Positions 62,459-64,000 of a stretch of 64,000 bases of DNA are shown here, piece after piece. The DNA comes from Maricaulis sp. (GTDB taxonomy: Bacteria > Pseudomonadota > Alphaproteobacteria > Caulobacterales > Maricaulaceae). The first letter of the stretch is position 1. Each line of letters opens with the position of its first letter. The notes under the pieces are model-generated. The model was given only the letters and a program-made list of their open reading frames with translations. It had not been told where the DNA came from and made no database searches. The DNA lies in the NCBI RefSeq assembly GCF_017642925.1, contig NZ_JAEPOL010000010.1, forward strand, positions 89,989 to 153,988. Direction: 5' to 3'. The position numbers were made by a program, and so were the translations under genes.

Positions 62459-63739
62459 ATGGCTCATATCGTTGTACTTGGCGCCGGCCTCGGCGGCGTT
62501 CCCATGGCCCTGGAAGCACGCAAGGAATTGCGCTCCAGCGACCGGATCACGGTGGTCTCGGACTATCCCACCTTCCACTTCACCCCCTCCAATCCCTGGG
62601 TCGCGGTCGACTGGCGCAAGCCGGAGAAGATCAAGGTCGAACTGGCGCCGATGCTGAAGAAGAAGGGCATCGACTTCATCCATGCCGCGGCCACCAGGGT
62701 GCGCCCCGACGCCAATGCGATCGATCTGGCGAATGGCGAGACGCTGGAATACGACTATCTGGTCATCGCCACCGGCCCGGAACTGGCCTTCGACGAGATC
62801 GAGGGGCTGGGCCCGCACGGCGGTTTCACCCAGTCGATCTGCCATGTCGACCATGCCGCGGCGTCCAACGATGTCTGGCAGGACTTCGTGAAGGATCCCG
62901 GCCCGATCGTGGTCGGGGCGGTGCAGGGCGCGTCCTGTTTCGGGCCGGCCTATGAATTCGCGATGATCCTCGAGACCGATCTCAGGAAGCGCAAGATCCG
63001 CGACAAGGTGCCGATGACCTTCGTTACCTCGGAACCCTATATCGGCCATCTCGGCCTGGACGGTGTCGGCGACACCAAGGGTCTGCTGGAAAGCGAGATG
63101 CGCAACCGGCACATCAAGTGGATCACCTCGGCCCGCGTGAAGAAGGTCGAGGACGGGCTGATGCATGTCGAGGAAGTGGCCGAGGACGGGTCGGTGAAGA
63201 AGACCCATGAACTGCCCTTCAAATACTCGATGATGCTGCCGGCCTTCCGCGGTATCGCCGCGGTGCGCGATGTCGAGGGCCTGGTCAATCCGCGCGGCTT
63301 CATCATCATCGACGAGCACCAGCGCAATCCGAAATACCACAATGTCTTCTCGGTCGGCGTCTGCGTCGCCATTCCGCCGGTCGAGGCCTATCCCGTGCCG
63401 GTGGGCGTGCCCAAGACCGGTTTCATGATCGAGAGCATGGTGGTTGCCACCGCCCGCAATCTGCGCGCCGATCTGGACGGCAAGCCGGCCAATAATGTCG
63501 CTACCTGGAATGCGGTCTGCCTGGCCGATTTCGGCGATGGCGGCGTCGCCTTCGTCGCCATGCCGCAAATCCCGCCGCGCAATGTGAACTGGTCCGCCGA
63601 CGGCGGCTGGGTCCACCTCGCCAAGGCCGGTTTCGAAAGCTATTTCCTCGGCAAGATCCGCGGCGGAGTGGGCGAGCCCTTCTACGAGAAGGCCGTCTTC
63701 GACCTGCTGGGCATCCACAAGGTGAAGAAGGACGCGTAG
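62459..63739 (+). CDS. sqr: Sulfide:quinone oxidoreductase, type I-like
   Basis: Membrane-associated flavoprotein that oxidises sulfide to sulfane sulfur and passes electrons to quinone; 426 residues. The FAD-binding N-terminus reads IVVLGAGLGGVPMA. Three Cys lie at residues 128 (QSICHVDHA), 160 (GASCFGPAYE) and 354 (NAVCLADF), matching the catalytic Cys128, Cys160 and Cys356 of Acidithiobacillus SQR almost exactly. An extra Cys is at 302. A GGGAGGAAA site precedes the ATG. It is probably cotranscribed with the SqrR/BigR-type repressor. Confidence 0.92.
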   Translation: MAHIVVLGAGLGGVPMALEARKELRSSDRITVVSDYPTFHFTPSNPWVAVDWRKPEKIKVELAPMLKKKGIDFIHAAATRVRPDANAIDLANGETLEYDYLVIATGPELAFDEIEGLGPHGGFTQSICHVDHAAASNDVWQDFVKDPGPIVVGAVQGASCFGPAYEFAMILETDLRKRKIRDKVPMTFVTSEPYIGHLGLDGVGDTKGLLESEMRNRHIKWITSARVKKVEDGLMHVEEVAEDGSVKKTHELPFKYSMMLPAFRGIAAVRDVEGLVNPRGFIIIDEHQRNPKYHNVFSVGVCVAIPPVEAYPVPVGVPKTGFMIESMVVATARNLRADLDGKPANNVATWNAVCLADFGDGGVAFVAMPQIPPRNVNWSADGGWVHLAKAGFESYFLGKIRGGVGEPFYEKAVFDLLGIHKVKKDA

Positions 63740-64000
63740 GGCTAGGCTCTTTGTCATCCCGGATGGATGCCCCGCGTAGGCGGGGCGGAAGTCCGGGACC
63801 CATAATCCCGGTGATTGTCCAGTTGTCGCGTGCGCCGAGCCTGCTTGCGGCCCCGCAGTGAGCGTATAGGTCCCTGTGTGTTGGAGGTGTTGTAGGCTGG
63901 TTGCGCGAAGGAGGCCGTTAGGTCCCTGGCGCTTGTGACGCCGTGTGCCGGCCCGGGCCCCTTCGCGCGTGTCTGCGTTCAGCCTGAACAGTTGCACGAC
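63740..64000. other. Non-coding right end with palindromic repeat
   Basis: The first 70 bases hold a REP-like palindrome: CATCCCGGA ... TCCGGGA around GCCCCGC-gtag-GCGGGGC (63769-63786), perhaps also the terminator of sqr. Further on, TAGGTCCCTG occurs twice (near 63867 and 63920). No gene can be supported before the window ends. Confidence 0.5.

Overview
The window looks like a chromosomal segment of a GC-rich, Gram-negative, probably marine alphaproteobacterium near the Maricaulis/Hyphomonas/Caulobacter group. This is inferred from gene content, not from a marker gene: a TtpC-type TonB system, a DivJ-like polar kinase, DUF1491, DUF2336, DUF5330 and DUF6456 families, a stand-alone DnaA domain-IV protein, a bacterial voltage-gated channel and an Mrp-type antiporter locus. 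Codon use looks uniform. I saw no phage genes, transposase, integrase, CRISPR array or rRNA. Nearly all the DNA is coding, in short operons with many 4-base ATGA overlaps.

Layout. 1-1.6 kb: a truncated metallo-beta-lactamase-fold hydrolase and an ATP-grasp-like protein. 1.9-7 kb: oligopeptide ABC permeases OppB and OppC and the lipoprotein OppA, interrupted by two inverted paralogous exported proteins. 7-10.1 kb: a DUF3667 membrane protein and SppA. 10.3-10.7 kb: tRNA-Pro(CGG) and tRNA-Gln(UUG), back to back. 11.2-19.8 kb: a TonB energising operon (DUF3450, TtpC-like, ExbB, two ExbD, TonB, TPR) followed by a second TPR-TonB pair. 19.8-27.3 kb: oligopeptidase B, MsrB, an MFS exporter and small regulators or membrane proteins. 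27.3-29.8 kb: a TonB-dependent receptor. 30.1-38 kb: an Mrp/Mbh-like cation/proton antiporter operon with three MrpD-type subunits and no full MrpA.

38-41.2 kb: DnaA-domain-IV protein, DUF6456, SufE, DUF5330 and an exported protein. 41.4-46.1 kb: a DivJ-like kinase, a three-copy 61-bp hairpin repeat and two envelope proteins, one BcsB-like. 46-51 kb: DUF1491, a hypothetical, release factor 3, an MscS channel and DUF2336. 51-57 kb: a GGDEF-EAL protein with a coupled exported PAN-like protein, a BacNaV channel with an unusual TLEGW filter, PBP1A and a YcgN-family protein. 57-63.7 kb: a divergent sulfide-response locus. On one side are an SqrR/BigR-type repressor and sulfide:quinone oxidoreductase. 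On the other are a rhodanese, an RND pump pair and a DUF2892 protein. They share one symmetric promoter/operator region.

The most interesting items are the sulfide locus with its face-to-face promoters, the calcium-channel-like filter of the BacNaV protein, the MrpA-less antiporter operon, the duplicated TonB module and the covarying hairpin repeats. Function calls rest on reading motifs by eye. No database search was run.
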